DNA of 64,000 nucleotides from contig NC_060021.1 in assembly GCF_021134715.1 (NCBI RefSeq), forward strand, positions 1,550,001-1,614,000, written 5' to 3'. Below, piece by piece: positions 1 through 12,579 of this stretch. Within the stretch, counting starts at the first letter, position 1; each line of letters opens with the position of its first letter. The position numbers and the translations under genes were made by a program. The DNA comes from Daphnia pulex. Lineage: Eukaryota; Arthropoda; Branchiopoda; Diplostraca; Daphniidae. Below the pieces are notes generated by a model. The model did no database searches and had not been told where the DNA came from. It was given only the letters and a program-made list of their open reading frames with translations.

Positions 1-1400
1 TCTTATTTCCCCAAAAATAAGTGAGTCATTTTATTCTTGTTCGAAATAAACACCAAAAAAGAGCAAATCGATACGTAACGTCCAATAATAGTCTGAATGA
101 TTTCGACAGCAACGCCCCGGTTGAGATCTCCACCCGAATAATCGAACAAATCAGAATGGTATAAGTCATTCACTGCTTATGTCATTTCGAATTAAACCAC
201 CCAAAACAGAAAAGTGTATATAGGTAACAACCGTTCCCGCGAAAATACTTCGTTCTTTTTTTTTAAATTCGACCTTTTAAATTATTTCGTGATTGAGATT
301 TAATCAAAGATGAAGCGCTAAGAAATTTGAAAAAAAAAAAAAACTCAAAAACTTGTCGATAGGAATTTTGGAAAAGGAATTCGGTTGAGAAATAGACGAT
401 AATTAAGCGAGAAAAACCTGTTTGATCGCATTTGAATGTTACGGATGATGAAGGTTATAAAGCAATGCTGGAAAAGGGGCTAGCTGCAAACGTTGAAATA
501 TGTCCCTGCTGGTCATTGGCATCTGGCGGCTGCCAGGAAATAAGATTGTTTCGTTATCAAGGTTCGTGAGAGCTCTACAGCAGATCATGCGTGCCATTGT
601 GTGAAAGAATTTTTGTGTTAAAGCGCTTATTAAAGAGAAAAGAGAACAACGTTCTGTTTAATGGGGGGAATAAAAAAGAGTATACACGTAACGACTATCT
701 TGATGAAATCTTTTCAATTCCAATTCTTGGCAACAGGTCTGTGTCAATTGACATTAGCGTTTGCGAGTGCCTGCTGTAGTTAGTTGATCATAGGGAATTT
801 TCAAATAAAATCTACAAACGAGTTTTTGGTCATTTTTAAAACAATTTCAACCTGTTTAAAATTACGCTGTAGTGTTTCCCTGATCTTATTATGTTTTACA
901 ACAGGTCGACGGTCTTATCTCTTATGAAACAAAATAATTTTGGTGGGCTTAACATGAATACAAAAAGAATTACGTAATTGAACTCAGTTAATTCTTTTTG
1001 TTTCCTCAACTTTTAATCTAAATTACGGGAGCAGCAATTTACTAGCAAGGTATACTAGAAGTAACGCAAGGTATACTAGAAGTAATGCATTAACATGAAA
1101 ATTAATTAATTGAAAATTCAAATGGAATAAGAACCGATGAAATTTACTTTCGTCCGATGTCGATTTCCACCGCGATGGTCGACTATGCTGTGAGCGATAG
1201 CCCAGACATATTAACTATTGCCTTTGGCTATCAACCAGACTATATATATATAATGCCTAATGCATGAGATGAAATATTTACCATTCTTTTGAAATCGCCC
1301 CACCAGCATTGAGGCGCGTTGCACTTTGTGCGAGCGTGTTGTTGTCCAGTCACGCTTGTTCACTCGCAACGCATTCTTTTTTTAGACCGACACATTGGCC
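1..1400. other. Intergenic, no gene recognised
   Basis: AT-rich sequence with homopolymer runs. The longest open frame (591-779, plus, 62 codons) has no recognisable domain, no splice context and ordinary chance length. The last ~150 bases (from about 1245, a TATA-rich stretch, to the ATG at 1401) must contain the promoter and 5' UTR of the next gene, but I could not fix a TATA-initiator pair at normal spacing. Confidence 0.6.
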
Positions 1401-2956
1401 ATGAAGAACCGCCTTTCCACCATCTGCGCACTGCAGGTATAATATTAATGACATATCGATTTTTTTAAAATTTAATCATTTCTGTTAATTATATTATTAG
1501 CCCATTTTTTATTGTCTAGATTTTTAAAAATTACATTTCTTTTTAAATCAACAAAATTTGGATCATTCATTTGTTGAATTTATGTAGGTCATGGCCGCCT
1601 ATTTGCTTCCTCTGGCCAGCACTGCCAGGATCTCCAAAGCAACTTCTTCTTTCTCACCGTTCCAGTCATACTACAATGGAATTCCCAGCAACGGTTATTA
1701 GGCTGAGCCAAACAATTTCAAACAACTTTCAATCATTTAAATTTTCAGTAACAAAAAAATTAAATAATAATTTAAGAAACCAACTTGATAGAATTAATTT
1801 AACATTTTTTCCCCGTGTGGAATGACCCATTTCATGCACCTAAGAAAGAAATTCTTTTAGATTGAAATTGATTTTTTTTTCTTAGCTTTGAAGTTTCTAT
1901 TAAATCTTTAATGATATACTATATTACCTTTAGATAATTCCTATTTGGTGAGTTATTTCTATACGACACCCGTGATCATTCATGCAGAATACCAGCAGCC
2001 ATTAGGGCCGTTCTTTGGATATTTCCCAAATTTGTTGACGTCGCCGTGCAGCCCGTGTCCACTATGTCCCGCTGCTCCCGACTGTCCCTCAACGCCACCA
2101 ACGTGCCCTGAAACAACCACTGCAAATCCAACAACTTCCACAACAACCACAGCAGAGACAACTACAACAACTCCTACAACTACTACCACAACCACCGCTG
2201 CTCCCGCCACATGCCCGACATGCCCCAGCTGCACGACATGTCCTGCAACTACTACCCCAACAACTTGCCCAACTACCACCACCACTACCACCGCTGCCCC
2301 TCCTACCTGTCCCACCTGTCCCACCTGCCTGACGTGTCCTGAAACTACTACCCCAACAACTTGTCCAACTACTACCACCGCTACCACCGCTGCTCCCCCT
2401 ACCTGTCCCACCTGCGCCAGTTGCATAGCATGTCCTGTGCCACCCCCATCGCCAATCGTCACAGGTCTAAGACTCATCATTTTTTATTGCAATAAATTTT
2501 CAAATTTCTTATATAATAATCGATAATAATTGGGTACAGCTTGTGACAACGCATTGAATGCCTATGCGTCAGCTGCACCGAACGGGACCATCTCGGTAAA
2601 TCTTCCCACCGCCAATACGAATTTTAATTGCCAGTACAGTTTTGTGGCTTATCCGCCGACGACTAGAATTGTAGTGAGATGCAGCAGTATCTCTGCCGGC
2701 GCCAGATTCAGGGTAATGAACAGCCTACATATAACAGAATAATTAACTAATCAAATTATTATTTATTCGCCAATAATTCAATCATTCTTTTTTTTCCCAT
2801 TTTTGTGTGGGTTAGCTTTCTCCGGCAACTCCTCAAACCGCTGGAGTGCTAGGCGTCGACTACACTTCGATGGGGACCTACTTGATTATGACAGCAAATA
2901 ACCTTTTAAGCAATGTAAATGGAATACAATTGAGCTGCACTTGGCAAGCCGTTTGA
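1401..2956 (+). CDS. Secreted mucin-like protein with C-terminal CUB-like domain (5 exons)
   Basis: Five exons join in one frame: 1401-1436, 1588-1693, 1934-2464, 2540-2712 and 2816-2956. The introns use GT-AG and the product is 328 residues. Residues 1-25 form a signal peptide (MKNRLSTICALQ, then a hydrophobic stretch). Residues ~70-225 are a Thr/Pro/Cys-rich stalk with three imperfect ~38-residue repeats of CPTCP-type clusters followed by Thr runs, as expected for an O-glycosylated mucin segment. Residues 226-328 look like a CUB domain: four cysteines in the pattern expected for two disulfides, ending in a conserved C-T-W. It is probably secreted to the cuticle, gut lining or haemolymph. 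The donor after exon 2 (GTTATT) is weak, so that junction is the least certain. The last exon has a broken copy at 38,526-38,666. The exact ligand and role are unknown. Confidence 0.75.
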
Positions 2957-3782
2957 AAAATTTGAATATAGTACAAATCACGGAAATGTCTTCATCATAT
3001 CATTGGAAAGTGAAAAATTTTTGCGAATAGAGTAGATTAGAGTAGATTTTTTTTAAATTGGACGTAAAACCAGTAGGGATCACAGTTTCATCGAACTGGC
3101 AACTTCGGACGTTAGCCAACTCTATAAATGATTATTTTTGCGTAATTTATTTATTTTTCGTATAATTAATTTAATAATAATAAGCGTTAATTAATCAATT
3201 AATTAATAGACGATTTGCTGTTTATTGATTTTTTAATTTCGTTTTCAAAATTAATTTTCATTCATAGTTTATATTGATTTTATTAGTAATAGAATCAGTT
3301 TTGACTGTTGACTCAATTATGTAAAGGATTTTAAAATATTAAAAATGAATTTTTAATTATTAAAGATGAAATGTTTAAAATTCATTAAAATAGAATAAAC
3401 AAAAAAAAGTAATTAAAAAAACATTTAATTTGTTTTTTTTGGCGCAATTTTCAAAAAATTGCGAATTTTAATCACGAATTTAACATATAAAAAATTGCCT
3501 AATCTTGATGAATTAGGTATTTAAGGTTAGGGAATCACATAAAGCTTAAACTAAATCAATTTCTGGACACATTGATTGGTAATTTTACAGATAACGAACG
3601 AAAACCCCCAATTTTTACTATACCCTCGAGAGGCGAGGGAACTACTATACTAGCGAACCTGACGGGGAATCTTGGGACCCTTTACTGAATAGATGTTATT
3701 CCAATGAAAAAGTAGTAGACATGCCAAAAATTCGTGCGCAGTTTACGCCGATGCGCACCACAGCGGCCGATAGCAGAACTAA
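2957..3782. other. 3' flank of mucin/CUB gene, no further gene
   Basis: AT-rich sequence with TTAATTAATT-type runs. The first ~90 bases resemble the sequence after the orphan exon near 38.7 kb, so they belong to the 3' UTR or flank of the CUB gene. No open frame of interest was seen. Confidence 0.6.
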
Positions 3783-3888
3783 GATTGTTATTACGCTTGA
3801 CACCCAATGTAGGCCCAATCCTTTGTCCGAGAACCGTTCTCGAACAAAGAATTGGGCCTACATAGGGTGTCAAGCGTAAAAAACAATC
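3783..3888. repeat. Hairpin-forming inverted repeat (106 bp)
   Basis: Two ~50-base arms are near-perfect reverse complements with almost no loop. The left arm begins GATTGTTATTACGCTTGAC and the right arm ends GTCAAGCGTAAAAAACAATC, with only a few mismatches. This is the form of a short fold-back MITE. The open frame on the minus strand here is a by-product of the palindrome. Confidence 0.8.
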
Positions 3889-4321
3889 TCTACAATCACA
3901 GATGATCCATCCATTTTGCTTTCACCAAGAAGAAGTGGATCAACGCCACTGTTGTCAATTACCTTACTCTCGAGGAACCAATTACTCATAGAATCTGCAG
4001 GGGGTACACTCCTATATTCCACCGAGAAGAATTATGTCAAAATTTTCATTTTCACAGAGGTATCATTCTAATTGATTGGACAACTACACATACCTTCCCT
4101 TTCGATGCACATGCTTCTGTATTTTTGACGAAGATTCTCATCAACCATTGTCGCCCGTTATTCCTCGACAACGGGGTCAGCATGCATAACTTGCAAAACA
4201 TTTTCCAGAACCACACCGTTTGTCTGGGTTTCAAAGTCCCATGAAAGTTTGCTTAAAACGAACAAAAGTGGTAATACGTCTAAAAATATCTAAAAGCTTT
4301 TTATTACGACTTTTATTCGGA

Positions 4322-4600
4322 AATGTAGTATGAAATCTTACCAGGTACTTTGGCGACGTAGTAAAACTACTTGGTTGACTTATTCCAATTACAATATTGT
4401 GTTACCAGGTTGGCAATGATAAACGATGAGTTCCGCCAACAAGAACAATCCGTAAACGGTTGTATCTGGAATTTCCTCAAACAATATGTTTCTATGGAGG
4501 TGTTTGCAACGGCTGCACTCATGAAATTCCCCATAAATTTAACTTTCTGTGGACTACCAGGAAAGTTGAAGCCATTAAATGGGGGTCATCCCAACAAAAA
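4322..4600. repeat. Degraded duplicated segment (copy 1 of 2)
   Basis: This segment aligns throughout with 10,735-10,990, sharing stretches such as GACTACCAGGAAAGTTGAAG and GGACTACCAGG. On the minus strand both copies keep short identical peptide stretches (PFNGFNFPGSPQ, DTTVYGL) but in broken frames, so they look like relics of one coding sequence or transposon that I do not recognise. The 3889-4321 interval before it and 4601-5029 after it show nothing identifiable. Confidence 0.5.
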
Positions 4601-5029
4601 TTGCAGGTTAACTGCAAACCGTTCTCTTCAAGTTTTCTCTCGTGTTCTTGTGTGTGAAAGTTGCAGTCCCACACATCTTCCGTGAAACCACCAGCTGCAG
4701 CCATCACCGGCTTGGCATTTCGTTAGATAATACTGCATATCGAGCTCTCTAAATATAATTTTAAGTAATTTAGAATTCAATTAGCATTTTGTTTTAATTG
4801 GGTCACTTCAACTAAATTTTATATCTATGGTGTGTCGTTTCGGCACACCAACACAGAAAAATTAGATTTTCAAACATCGTTAAGTAACCCCTAAGAATGG
4901 TATGTAGGTATGCCACTGCCGCAGGTCGATATCCATACATCGGCGAATTTTCGATATCAGTTTCATCGAATCACTTGCTTTGACAACAGTTTCTTCTGTT
5001 TCGAAGATCGACTTTATATGGATTTAAAA

Positions 5030-5067
5030 ATGTGGCAATAGAAATACATGTATTTCTATTGCCACAT
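5030..5067. repeat. Perfect 38-bp palindrome
   Basis: Arms 5030-5048 and 5049-5067 are exact reverse complements (ATGTGGCAATAGAAATACA and its complement) with no spacer. It is followed by degenerate CATGCCACATGCC repeats. It may be a MITE terminus or a cruciform-prone site. Confidence 0.85.
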
Positions 5068-5390
5068 GCCGCATGTCACATGCCACATGCCAAATAAATT
5101 CAGTTAATAACCTCATAAATCATTTAAAATTATGGCTGAAAGTTTTTATACGTTTCTCATTCCATGTTGGAATCATCTGCTGGTTAAAACGACGTTCTTG
5201 AAAATGCCTACTACATAGGAGAAAATCAACAGATCGAATGGAGTTTATTATGAATTAAGAGAAGAATAAATAATAGGAGCCACAAAAAACTCAGTAGTTG
5301 TTGCCAGGCCAGTTGGAATATGTAACATTTTAAACAACACATCCGCCAAAGGCCATGCAGAAAAATTTATTCGGATCATTTACAACTAGT

Positions 5391-5912
5391 TCATCTAATG
5401 CAGAGGACTGTAGTGGTATTGCAAATATATTTGCGGTTCTCAAATACTTTTTCCCTATTTAAAAATCTCCTCTTTTCGTTTTTGATGATGTTATAGATTA
5501 ATGTTACAGATTTATCGTTGAGCATAACACAAGAGTTTTTAGTGTCGCACGATACGAACCAATTTTCAAGACTTAGTTTCCCATACTGTATAATTATTCC
5601 TTTCTGGGAAAGAAAGGTGGACGAAAGTAGACCCTTTACGTGAACGTTAGCAAGTATTGGGTGATTCTTTTTTGTTTTCTTAATGGAAAAGGGCAAGATT
5701 TTTTTAAATTCGTGATAGCGTCGAACAACCTGCTCAAGTGTTTTCCCGCAATGTTTTAGTAGATGTTTTAGTTTCTGTAAGAAATTTTCAAAGGGAAAAG
5801 CTGAGAAATTATCTGCACAACCAAATTTTAAAACATCTACCGGTAGATGAACTTAGTTGTGCACATCATAAACAACAAATTTTTTACCAAACAATGTAAG
5901 CCGATCAGTTCG
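5391..5912 (-). pseudogene. Transposase C-terminal fragment, 'IDGLPL' family (relic A)
   Basis: Reading on the minus strand from about 5912, the sequence encodes the C-terminal part of the same transposase seen at 7857-9712. A V-H-L-P-V-D-V motif leads into an F-S-A-F-P-F-E-N-F-L core, a K-x-L-E-Q-V-V-R-R helix, and a ~100-residue tail ending at the stop at 5391. One stop lies just before VHLPVDV (at C-T-T/HN), so the fragment is not intact. The family is the animal transposase-domain group that I place near CMC/EnSpm (Transposase_21-like) elements from its motifs; that placement is from memory. The same C-terminal piece recurs at 44,094-44,356 and 51,604-51,870. Confidence 0.7.
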
Positions 5913-7856
5913 TTTTGTAAAAACTCCGCCTCCCAAGTCGCAATGACAAGAATAAGGATAAGGAAAAAATTCAAATCTTTGCTTTGAAAAAAAGATGTGA
6001 CAGTGCGCAGTCCGGAAACACGCACGAAAATTGGAAAATTGTTGCAAGTTGCATCCATCGGTGGGGGGTGAAAGAAGAAGACGCACGTGTTCCACACGGC
6101 ATCCACGGAGTGTACTTACTTTTCTACGCTATTTCAATCCAAACTGAAAACGTAGCCGAAAACCATCGACGTCAATCGTAATAGATGTACCGGTACGTTA
6201 TTGCACAATATCAAATAAGATCGAGTTGCCGTCTCTTTTACGCAAAAATTACTCTGGTTTGACGAATTGAACTAAAAATAAATGTCAGTTGCCTCCTACC
6301 TGAAATCCCGGGATTCCAGATGCTTCTCTCCAGATCACGAAGACGATGGGTTCAGCAAGAAAAAGGAAGGAAGGACGTCCTCGTGAATACACTCGCCTTC
6401 TCACGAATGTACACAAGAACATAAGGTTTAAAGAAATGTAAAAAAGGGAAATGAGAAGCCAGACTTCAATTCAATCTGCTGCAATCAGCTGTTCACCTAT
6501 ATAAAACAAAAACAAAAATTGGTCACTAATATACAGAAGAAGAAATCTAATTTTGAACACATTCATTCATAGGCAAAGATAGGTACACACAACAAGCAAA
6601 GTCTTCTTTTGGTAATACCCTGCCAGCATCAAAATCAACTACAGAGTCGCTACACTGACGAGAAGAAAGCCACATTACAAAAAGTCTGATGGAAAATGTC
6701 TACATGGAATGCATTAAGACTAGGAGGCATACTAGGCATACTAGGAGGTATTATTTATGAAAAGATACAAAAACGAAGGTCTAAAAAAATTTGGACAACT
6801 CTACTCTTCTTAATTGAAGCCCCCATTCCCCCACTATTTATCACAGATATAGTGAAAAAGATTTAAGATTTATTATCAATCTGTTTTCTATCGTTACAAA
6901 ATCGAACCATTGAATTCCCTTTTTTCTGAAAACAGACAAGAAGCAACGGGATCGAACGGATCTCATTTGGCTTTGTGAATGGAAGCAAATTCTATAGGCA
7001 TTTTCAATATCGTGACACAAGCCAGTCGTCGGTATTTTCCCCCTTTATTTTCCACAGTCAAATGTTCTGCTCTTCCACAAGAAAAAAAATGTGAGACAGG
7101 CAACACACGCCGATCAGTTCCAGTAGCGTGGAAATGACCGTTTTTAATTGGTGGTTGTAATAACGTTTTTCATCTTTGGCCACAAGGAAAGAAAAGAAAA
7201 AAGTGGTAGCCCCTTTCTTAAATTTTCGGTTGGTTAGTCGATTCTTTGGATGCAAATGAAGCTTCCTCATCAAAATGGCAAAGGCAAAAGCCCCAAAAAG
7301 CTGTCTGGTTGTTGATGGCACGAGCGGCAGTCTCTTCATCACGGTTGATGGCCGTCGTATATCTTCCTAGCACTAACAAATTTCCTAACAATTTCCATCT
7401 ATCTATCTATTTATTTAAGCCTCATAATGTTTACTTTGATTCCACTCGACATCTCGTCTGATGGTGACCTTCTGATCCATAGTGGGTGAGTTGCCTGACC
7501 ATTTTTCGTTTGGAAACATTGGCCAGTAATTGAACGTGAGTGGGAACAAAAGGGACTTACCAGTTATGGGCCAATCGTCGCTGGTTTGAGTGACGTCCGA
7601 AATTAGTATTTTCGTTTCTTTCCCAGAATTTATGACCAACAACTTCATTTTTTGACTAGTGGGGGGTTTATTTTACGTTCTCACTCGAGCTCTTCTCTCT
7701 GTGAGCTGTTCCGTTTTGATGGGCTAGACGCAATCGACTCGGGTTTTACGTTGGCGATAGCGATTGGACATTGGCAAGTTGGGCAAAGCAACACCTATAG
7801 CCGATGTGCCGTTTGCTAAACAAAACAACACAAAAAAATTGCAACACAAAAAAAAC
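5913..7856. other. Unassigned interval
   Basis: Several short open frames occur on both strands, but none has a recognisable motif. A stretch near 7276 on the plus strand reads MAKAKAPKSCLVVDGTSG in a short frame and could be an isolated exon; I could not connect it to anything. The right edge is the truncation point of the next transposase relic. Confidence 0.4.
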
Positions 7857-9712
7857 AAGAAATTTTCAAAGGAAAAAGCTGAGAAATTATCTAAACAACC
7901 AAATTTTAAAACATCCACCGGTAGATGAACTAAGTTGTGCACATTATAAACAAAAATTTTTTTACCAAACAATGTTATGGAGTCTCTTACAAATTTAATT
8001 AAGAGCTGATTGGCGTATTATTTAGCATATTGTTTACACAATATTGGATTTACCAGAAGCTTCATAGCAACGTGAAAATACAAGAAACGCTCTGATAAAT
8101 TTGAGGGGAAAGAAAATCTTTGAATGCTACGGGAATTATGAACAACATGTGAAGTCTGAATTCAGTAGCCTAATAATACGCAAAGTCATTAATGGTTCTA
8201 GTTGTTCTTGCAAAATCATCCGGGATGAATTGTTTAATGTAAGAAAGGTATATAGAAATAGCGGTTGTGAATTCAGCTGAAAATTTATGTGATCCCTTTA
8301 TCCAGTCTTTAATAATTTTTTTGGTGACCCCAAGGCAAGTTAAATGCATGTAAATCCAGGGGTATGTTTACAATCATATCAAGTCTGCAAAGTCTAAGAT
8401 TTTTTCAATTATCGATATATTTTTTTTGTTGTTATCAAAATATTTTTTATATTCAACTGCACTACTATTTCGAAAATTAAAGTCCTCTCTAATCGGAGAA
8501 AATCAATCAGGATACACAATTCTACCACCCCTTTTATTTTGATTTTTTAAGTATTCCCCCCTAACGACACATTTGTGGCAGGCATAGTAACTGTTGTGGG
8601 GTACCACGCTGGTAAGAAAACTCCTAGCTGAAGCATCACAAACAAATCCTTTAGTTCCTACAAAAAAAGCTTTCCATTAAAATAAACCTCTTTAGTGCTA
8701 AGCTCAATAAGTTCATCTACGAACAATTTAAAGTAATCATTTATATCAGATGGTTTTTGACATCCGGAGTACAACCCATGCAATTATTATGTCAGCATTT
8801 TTAAAATTTGATATTCTCCCTATAATAGGCCAAAAAATTGACGAACTACTTTTGGTCAAGGGAATTCCGTCGATATTCCAGATCAATTCAAATATTTCGG
8901 GAAAATTGCTTAGCAGGAGGGATTTTGCAATGATGGAAATTGCAATACCGAAGTTGTAGTAACGGCCAGGTCTAATATCAGTAGTTTGAACTTTGGTGCG
9001 AAGAGAGCCAAGTAGTGTCCTGGCATCTAGCGGTAGAAATTTCAGTCCGGCTTCATGGTGTAATATTTTCAGCAGAGAACTGGCATGAGAAACAGGAACT
9101 CTGTTTTCAATAATCCACTCTGGTATGCTAGATTTCAAGTTTTCTTCTTGCTGATTGTCCAATGATTCTACTTCAATGCTTTCAATGAACTCATGTGTGT
9201 TTTGTAACAACATCATTAAATTTAAGGCATAACGTGCAAATCAGCAATCACACTCATAAATACATTCATGCTGCATTCAGATAACGGTTCTTGTTCTTCA
9301 TTCTCATCATGTGATTTCTGCTGAGACTCCTCGCTTGATGTGTCGATTACATTGAAGTTGTTATCGCCATTAGCCGTATTATTATCAGGATATTTGAGGC
9401 ATGAACTGCTGTCAACATTGCTATAATTTTCGAACAGATCTGCTGTAAATTTTTTTTTAATTTGTACTTTCGTCAGTTTATTATGAATATTATCTTTATC
9501 TAAGCTTACTGTTAATTGAAGATTCAACGACTGGCGAAGGCATATCATTATTTAATTCAGCAATTGGTACTGTGCCATTTATAATAGCAATACTTTCTTG
9601 TAAATTGATGAGACCGTCGTTGTTGTCCATTAACGAATCTCGAATATTTTGAATACGGTAGTACACTTGCCTTTCGTTGACTACCTTTTTTCTATAACGT
9701 TATTTTGAGTAA
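7857..9712 (-). pseudogene. Near-complete but broken transposase, 'IDGLPL' family (relic B)
   Basis: Read from 9712 down, the minus strand shows the family order. An N-terminal basic segment (V-N-E-R-Q-V-Y) is followed by an acidic linker (9222-9548) and the core: L-P-L-D-A-R-T-L-L-G, then G-R-Y-Y-N-F-G, then W-N-I-D-G-I-P-L-T-K-S-S and F-W-P-I-I. A C-D-A-S-A-R motif follows with H-x9-C-x2-C (8560-8660), then Y-M-H-L-T-C-L-G (~8320), A-T-E-F-R-L-H-M (~8130), and the C-terminal V-H-L-P-V-D-V / F-S-A-F-S-F-E-N-F-L block (7858-7960). Frameshifts near 8755, 8670 and 8390, plus several stops, break it. The sequence after FENFL is unrelated to the family, so the element is truncated at about 7857. 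It would have acted as a DNA-transposon transposase in the nucleus; it is now dead. Compare the intact C-terminus in relic A. Confidence 0.8.
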
Positions 9713-10045
9713 TTATAAATAACAATGTGAATCTAGATAGGGAAAAAACTTTTAAGTATATTCATCATTACAATCACAAAATTACACAATGAAAAAATAG
9801 TAAAATTCCCTATTTACATTGGCGATATATGAGACGAAAACTGACAGTTCATATGCAACACAAAATATCGACTAACGATTAAAACTTCTATTGGCGTGTT
9901 AAAGCTGTTAGAGGTAAATAATGAAAAGGCGCGTCTTTGTTAATGGTTAAAAAATTTCTTTTATTCAAATTTCTATATATTATATTTTTTAGTCGATGTT
10001 AAAATCATGAGATTTTGATGCAAAAGGATATTTATATAACGAAAA

Positions 10046-10485
10046 TGGGAACACATCCATCAAAGATTAATAAAGGTCATGTTATGGCTATCTATGCTTG
10101 GACCTGACTTAGGCGACAAGAACACATCCATAACGGATTAATTAAGGCCATCTTAAGGCTATCCATTCTGGACCAAACTTAGATTATAGGTGAAAATATC
10201 CGAATAATAAATGCCATCTTTATGGCTGTCTTTTCTGTACCTAACTTAGACATCCTTAATGAATGAATATAGGTCATCTTTTGGCTGTCTTTTTTGTACC
10301 CAACTTCGACGAGAGAAACACATCCGTAATGGATAAAAAAGGGCCATCTTTTGGCTGTCTTTTCTGTACCTAGCTTAGACAAGCGGGACACATCCGTAAT
10401 GGATAAAAAAGGGCCATCTTTTGGCTATCTTTTTTGTAACCAACTTAGACAAGCGGGACACATCCAAAAGATAGAATTATAGGTT
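10046..10485. repeat. 70-bp minisatellite (about 6-7 units)
   Basis: CATCC anchors recur at 10,054, 10,125, 10,251, 10,321, 10,391 and 10,461, with a degraded one near 10,197, giving a period of 70-71 bases. The core reads GGCCATCTTTTGGCTGTCTT followed by TTCTGTACCTA-CTTAGAC. The left units are more diverged than the right ones, so the youngest units are on the right. The 9713-10,045 stretch before it is AT-rich with nothing recognised. Confidence 0.85.
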
Positions 10486-10734
10486 CTAAACTGCATGGAC
10501 GGGGTTTGGACGTATCTACGTCCGATGGATGAAAACTGGACGGGCTTTGCTAGCAGGGACAAAGAGTCTTTGGGGATTCCACGCGAAAAGAGTCCTTCGA
10601 TGAATTGCTACTGTGAATATGAGAGTGAGTGTGAGAAAAACGAAAAAATTTGTAGTAACAACATTACAGTTTTATACAAAAAGAGTACTTCATGTTCAAG
10701 ATATTTGGACATGTGATAACGATTGAAAATGTAA

Positions 10735-10990
10735 TGAAATCTTACTAGGTACTTTGGTGACGTAGTAAAGCTACTTGATTGACTCATTCCAATTACGATG
10801 TTATCACCAGGATAGTAATAATATATAAATAATGAATTCCGCCAACAAGTACAATCCGTAGACGGTTGTATCTGAAGTTATATCAAACATTGTTTCTACG
10901 GAGGAGTTTACAGTGACACCTTTATTCATGAAAATCACCATAAATTAAATATTCTGTGGACTACCAGGAAAGTTGAAGCCATTAAATGGG
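10735..10990. repeat. Degraded duplicated segment (copy 2 of 2)
   Basis: Counterpart of 4322-4600. The two copies have diverged by substitutions and small indels and neither keeps an open frame across its length. See copy 1 for details. Confidence 0.5.
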
Positions 10991-12575
10991 TCAGGATTTT
11001 GTAATGTAACAACAGTTATTAAATGTTACACGACTTTATTAAATAAGTTGAACTTACTCTTGACATTGTTCAATCGAGGTTCTCAGGTTAAAAAAATATC
11101 ATCCCATGATACTGGTTCCTTGCCACCAGATAATCTTGTACACAGGAAAACTAGGGTTGATGGTTTCCTAAGTGTCTCTTGCCTCAAGGAAGAAATTCTG
11201 CAGATGGTGGAATGACTGTTTTCAAGGTAGTACCTATACAATTAGGACGTCTATAGTGCCGATACTATCACCAAAATGAATTCTCGAAACGTACATTTCG
11301 CAATGGAACAATATGGACCATTAACTACTGGCAGTTTTTTTATTTGTGACAGGAACTTCGGACTTTTTTAGAATATTTCCACGAATATTTCCATAATACC
11401 ATGGATTGGGCTTACTTGCCTAAAAAAAGTCATTTAGATTAATTTAACAAAAAAATCATTTCGAAATTAAATACCACTTTAGATTTCCAACTACTTTTCG
11501 TAACGGAAATTTCTCTCTATTTACAGAGAACGCTGGATTAATCAACGCATGATGGATCCACATTCACAGCCAATCTTCATTAAAAGTTTCTCCATTTATG
11601 TTGCAATTTTTAATTTGCTTAAATAAGGCAACGTTTTGTAGTAGCGACGGATCACATTCTGATCACACAGTACTTTTACTGCGTGTTGATGTTGTGGGCT
11701 CAACAAGAGAATTTTCAATTTTTGCACATGTAATCAATCCTACAAATAAAAGGTGAATGTCATTAATAATTTCAACTACAAACATGTAATCGGGTGCTAC
11801 ATTTTCAACTTATATCGCATTCTGCTTCAATTTTCTTTCATCAATGCTGTTCCAAAATTTCTCAAATCTCTTTGAATCAGCTTGTTTATAATTCGGTTTA
11901 TACTTTTTACGGTCATTTTTCTCATTTACACTACGCAGTAATGGCATACTGATTAAGGAATTCATTGGATATCAAAAAAAATTTCTTTGTGAAATTAGTT
12001 GTAGAACGTCCAAAGTCAGTTTATGAGCGAACTGATAAGGAAGTTTGTTGCGATAATTCATCACCAGTTCAAATGCCCCCCCCCCAACTTCCCGGAGGAA
12101 CCCGACTGTCCATGGTTTTTTTTCCATCACCAACTTTTATTGCATATCATTGGTTTTCTGATTCTCCTTGGATCATGCAATTTTGGATCAGGATTTTTGG
12201 AATGATGATCGCGATTACGTTTCGCATTAAAGATTGTGTTGCATCCGGCGACTGCGCACTAGAATTTTGCACCCTCATGAATTGATCGTTGATTTTAATT
12301 AAGCCTACATCTATTAGAGTAATGATGATGGGCATTTGTCACACTCTTGAAACAAATTTCTTCCTTGTTTCCCTTCTCCAAAAATACTTCTTCTTCCGAA
12401 TTCCGCTCCATGACAAGTTTTTCTAGCCTGCCCACTTGGATGCATTCTAGTAGCGGCAACCTTGACACAAAGGCTTCTTTGGGAACTTTTCGTCGCTTGT
12501 CGTTATTTGATATCGTGATATCGCAATCGTTGGAGGCTTCGCACGTTGTCATTGTATTCTGTAATGAAATTATAG
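10991..12575. other. Unassigned interval with one weak minus-strand ORF
   Basis: No family was recognised. A minus-strand frame from an ATG at 12,552 to a stop at 12,295 (85 codons) gives a charged peptide (KRRKVPKEAF..., then an acidic EEEVFLEKGNKEE stretch). It lies just downstream, on that strand, of the LTR-like sequence at 12,580-12,937, whose TATA box points toward it. Whether it is a gene is unclear. Confidence 0.3.
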
Positions 12576-12579
12576 AACC

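Noticed and set aside
1980-2480. Long minus-strand ORF (166 codons, Val/Gly-rich)
   Set aside because: Antisense shadow of the Thr/Pro-rich mucin repeats; the plus strand has signal peptide, introns and a CUB domain in frame.
4371-4685. Kunitz-like reading (C-F-Y-G-G-V-C-N-G-C) on the plus strand
   Set aside because: Only a short stretch resembles the Kunitz F-x-Y-G-G-C core. The copy at 10.9 kb does not preserve the cysteines and both have stops, so the similarity is not supported.
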